Shown: in pieces, positions 14,490 through 16,439 of the stretch | Layout of the letters: each line of letters opens with the position of its first letter | How positions within the stretch are numbered: position 1 is the first letter of the stretch | Source: Bacteroidales bacterium UBA1722 | GTDB lineage: Bacteria > Bacteroidota > Bacteroidia > Bacteroidales > UBA932 | Reading direction: 5' to 3' | Assembly (NCBI GenBank): GCA_002317435.1 | Contig: DCIQ01000135.1 | Location: 17,624 to 34,062, forward strand | DNA: 16,439 bases | Translations under genes and position numbers: made by a program | Notes under the pieces: generated by a model | What the model saw: the letters and a program-made list of their open reading frames with translations, nothing else | Told to the model about the DNA's origin: nothing | Databases searched by the model: none

Positions 14490-14522
14490 TTGTACAGTAT
14501 TGGAAAAGATTTAGTAAATTTG
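14490..14522 (+). promoter_or_regulatory. Predicted promoter of the GH2 gene
   Basis: TAAATTTG at 14515-14522 matches TAnnTTTG exactly, with a TTG at 14490-14492 about 22 nt upstream as a weak -33 element. The predicted leader is about 55 nt, A-rich just before ATG 14582. Confidence 0.45.
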
Positions 14523-14581
14523 AATTCTCCATTTATCCCGTAAGGAAATATTACAGTAACACATACACATATACGAAACAA

Positions 14582-16439
14582 ATGAAATTCCTACTCCATT
14601 CCATTCTGACGCTGCTGGCCGTGATGACAGCGGCAGCCTGCTCTTCAAACCGGACATCCTCTGACATCCCTCTCCCCGAGCATCCCCGGCCCGACTTCGA
14701 ACGTGCCGGGTTCATAAACCTGAACGGCACCTGGGACTTCACCTTCGACGAGAGCAAGGCGGCGGAAGGGAATTACGACCTCAAGATAAATGTTCCCTTC
14801 CCCTGGGGATCCGAACTGTCCGGTGTAGAAGACGCAGGCGATATCGCCTGGTACTCGCGGAAAATAAACGTCCCCGCTTCGTGGAAGGGAAAGAGGGTAT
14901 TCATGATTATAGGGGCCTCGGACTGGATGACCACCGCTTCCATCGACGGCCGCGAACTCGGCAGCCACTGCGGCGGCTATGTTCCGTTCGAATTCGAACT
15001 TACCGATGCAGTGAACTTCGGAGGTGAGAATACCGTCACCATAAAGGCGGATGACACTCCGTCGGATGCCCACCTCTATGGCAAGCAGGGATACGGTAAC
15101 GCCCGCGGTATCTGGCAGACCGTCTATCTGGAAGCCCGCGGACCGGAGTACATCAGCAGCCTGCACTTCTCCCCCGACATCGATGCATCGAAAGTGGGTG
15201 TGGAAGTGAAAGTGGAAGGCACCCTTCCCGAAGGGGCGCAGATATCCCTTGAATTCAGGAACGGGGAATATCCCGCAGTCACCGTCCCGGCTCCGGAGAA
15301 TACCGTAATGTTCGACGTGGCACTTCCGGACCAGCATCTCTGGGACCTCGACGACCCTTATCTGTATGAAGTCACCGCCTCCATCGTATGTGACGGTACC
15401 GTCACCGATGCCGTGAACAGTTATTTCGGCCAGAGAAAGATAGGCACGATGCAGATGCCCGGTCAGGACTACAAGTACATCTCTCTGAACAATAAGCCGC
15501 TGTACCTTCAGCTGTGCCTCGATCAGAGCTACACCCCCGACGGATTCTACACCTTCCCGTCGGACGAGTTCATGAAGAACGAGATAATGATATCAAAGGC
15601 TCTTGGCCTCAACGGCAATAGGGTCCACATCAAGGTGGAAGTGCCCCGCAAACTCTACTGGGCCGACCGGCTCGGACTGCTGATAATGGCCGACACCCCG
15701 AACTTCTGGGGCGAGCCGGTGCCGGAAGCCAGGGAAGACTGGGAGAACTGTATGAGGGCACAGGTGGAAAGAGACTTCAACCATCCCTCCATCTTCGCCT
15801 GGGTGAACTTCAACGAGACCTGGGGACTCTTCACCGGAGAAGGTGATGACAGGGAGTATCTCCCCGAGACACAGGAATGGGTCCGCAGCATGTACCTGCT
15901 CACCAAATCCCTCGACCCCACCCGTCTGGTGGAGGACAATTCCGCCTGTAACCACGACCACGTCCAGACCGACATCAACTCATGGCATCTGTATAAGGCA
16001 GGTTACAAATGGGAGGAAACCGTCACCAATTATGCGGAAAAGGATTTCCCCGGCAGCAATTATAACTACATAGGTGCCAATGTCGAAGGCGACGAACCTG
16101 TGATCAACAGCGAATGCGGAAACGTATGGGGATACGAAGGGAGCGCAGGCGACTGCGACTACACCTGGGACTATCACGAGATGATGAACTCCTTCCACCG
16201 GCACCTAAAAATCGGCGGGTGGCTCTACACCGAGCACCACGACGTCATCAACGAGTGGAACGGGTACGTCAGATACGACCGCAGCCCGAAAGTGGACGGA
16301 CTGGATGAATTCATCCCCGGGATGGGGGTGAAGGACTTCCACAGCTACTATTATATCGTCCCCGAAAATGAAGTATGTACGGATATTGCCGCAGGCGGCA
16401 ATACCTCCGTAAAGCTCTATTCATCCTTCACCACCGACG
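14582..16439 (+). CDS. Glycoside hydrolase family 2 lipoprotein, C-terminus cut by window edge
   Basis: An open frame of 619 codons from ATG 14582 continues past the right edge. The first 20 residues form a lipoprotein signal with lipobox T-A-A-A-C, so the mature protein should start at C20 and be membrane anchored. There is no strong acidic surface-export signature after the cysteine. A jelly-roll sugar-binding domain occupies about 40-190 (N-L-N-G-T-W-D-F near its start), then an immunoglobulin-like domain to about 300, then a TIM barrel. The likely acid/base is E412 in N-F-N-E-T-W-G and the nucleophile E511 in N-S-E-C-G-N. The segment Y-T-E-H-H-D-V-I-N-E-W-N-G follows. Family 2 covers beta-galactosidase, beta-mannosidase, beta-glucuronidase and others, and I cannot tell which. 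The gene stands alone after gap, with no SusC/SusD pair visible. Confidence 0.9.
   Translation, partial: MKFLLHSILTLLAVMTAAACSSNRTSSDIPLPEHPRPDFERAGFINLNGTWDFTFDESKAAEGNYDLKINVPFPWGSELSGVEDAGDIAWYSRKINVPASWKGKRVFMIIGASDWMTTASIDGRELGSHCGGYVPFEFELTDAVNFGGENTVTIKADDTPSDAHLYGKQGYGNARGIWQTVYLEARGPEYISSLHFSPDIDASKVGVEVKVEGTLPEGAQISLEFRNGEYPAVTVPAPENTVMFDVALPDQHLWDLDDPYLYEVTASIVCDGTVTDAVNSYFGQRKIGTMQMPGQDYKYISLNNKPLYLQLCLDQSYTPDGFYTFPSDEFMKNEIMISKALGLNGNRVHIKVEVPRKLYWADRLGLLIMADTPNFWGEPVPEAREDWENCMRAQVERDFNHPSIFAWVNFNETWGLFTGEGDDREYLPETQEWVRSMYLLTKSLDPTRLVEDNSACNHDHVQTDINSWHLYKAGYKWEETVTNYAEKDFPGSNYNYIGANVEGDEPVINSECGNVWGYEGSAGDCDYTWDYHEMMNSFHRHLKIGGWLYTEHHDVINEWNGYVRYDRSPKVDGLDEFIPGMGVKDFHSYYYIVPENEVCTDIAAGGNTSVKLYSSFTTD
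16382..16404. repeat. Copy of intragenic palindromic repeat inside the GH2 gene
   Basis: TATTGCCG-CAGG-CGGCAATA forms an 8-bp perfect inverted repeat with a 4-nt loop. It encodes I602-A-A-G-G-N607 at the start of what looks like the domain after the TIM barrel. It shares 17 of 18 bases with the trkH copy and 14 consecutive bases with the dsbD copy. Confidence 0.5.

Noticed and set aside
1..16439. tRNA, rRNA, CRISPR array, insertion sequence or phage genes
   Set aside because: I found no spaced direct repeats, transposase or integrase motifs, or tRNA-like cloverleafs in the intergenic gaps, which are all shorter than about 250 nt.

Overview
The window looks like a chromosomal segment from a member of Bacteroidota, most likely order Bacteroidales. 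The evidence is the gene content (a lipid A disaccharide synthase next to SurE, a FprA-type flavodiiron protein, a CcdA/DsbD fusion, a PG1098-like methyltransferase), the lack of strong Shine-Dalgarno sites, and several upstream elements of the Bacteroides type (-7 box TAnnTTTG). The GC content is moderate and there is no rRNA, tRNA, CRISPR array, insertion sequence or phage gene. I cannot name a genus.

Layout. (1) 1-2669, minus strand: a YhhN/TMEM86-family membrane protein cut by the left edge, preceded by dsbD, with a likely terminator between them. (2) 2670-2916: a divergent promoter region. (3) 2917-6735, plus strand: a Tat-signal metallo-beta-lactamase-fold hydrolase, then a tightly spaced pair of a flavodiiron protein (FprA type) and a class I methyltransferase with a THUMP-like C-terminus. 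(4) 6732-13222, minus strand: a compact six-gene cluster read surE, lpxB, dapF, a HAMP-containing membrane protein, trkH, and a RecD/Dda-like helicase. Spacings are 30, 1 and 23 nt, then an 11-nt overlap, then 7 nt. The helicase stop codon overlaps the stop of the convergent methyltransferase. (5) 13223-13366: a short divergent control region with two opposed -7 boxes only 21 nt apart. (6) 13367-14371, plus: gap (GAPDH) with codon use typical of high expression and a strong intrinsic terminator. (7) 14582 to the right edge, plus: a lipoprotein glycoside hydrolase of family 2, incomplete, with its own promoter and a 12-bp palindrome upstream.

How the genes fit together. Most are housekeeping: envelope building (lpxB, dapF), envelope redox (dsbD), oxygen or NO defence (FprA), K+ uptake (trkH), nucleotide/phosphate metabolism (surE), glycolysis (gap) and glycan use (GH2). 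Two things stand out as unexplained. The first is a two-TM, periplasmic-helical, HAMP-only protein with no output domain whose gene overlaps trkH, suggesting a K+ transporter accessory or sensor. The second is a small palindromic repeat with core ATTGCCGnAGGC, found inside four different protein genes (dsbD, the methyltransferase, trkH, GH2). It is always in the same reading frame (peptide I-A-x-G) and lies in what look like linker or loop regions, which is reminiscent of in-frame intragenic palindromic elements.
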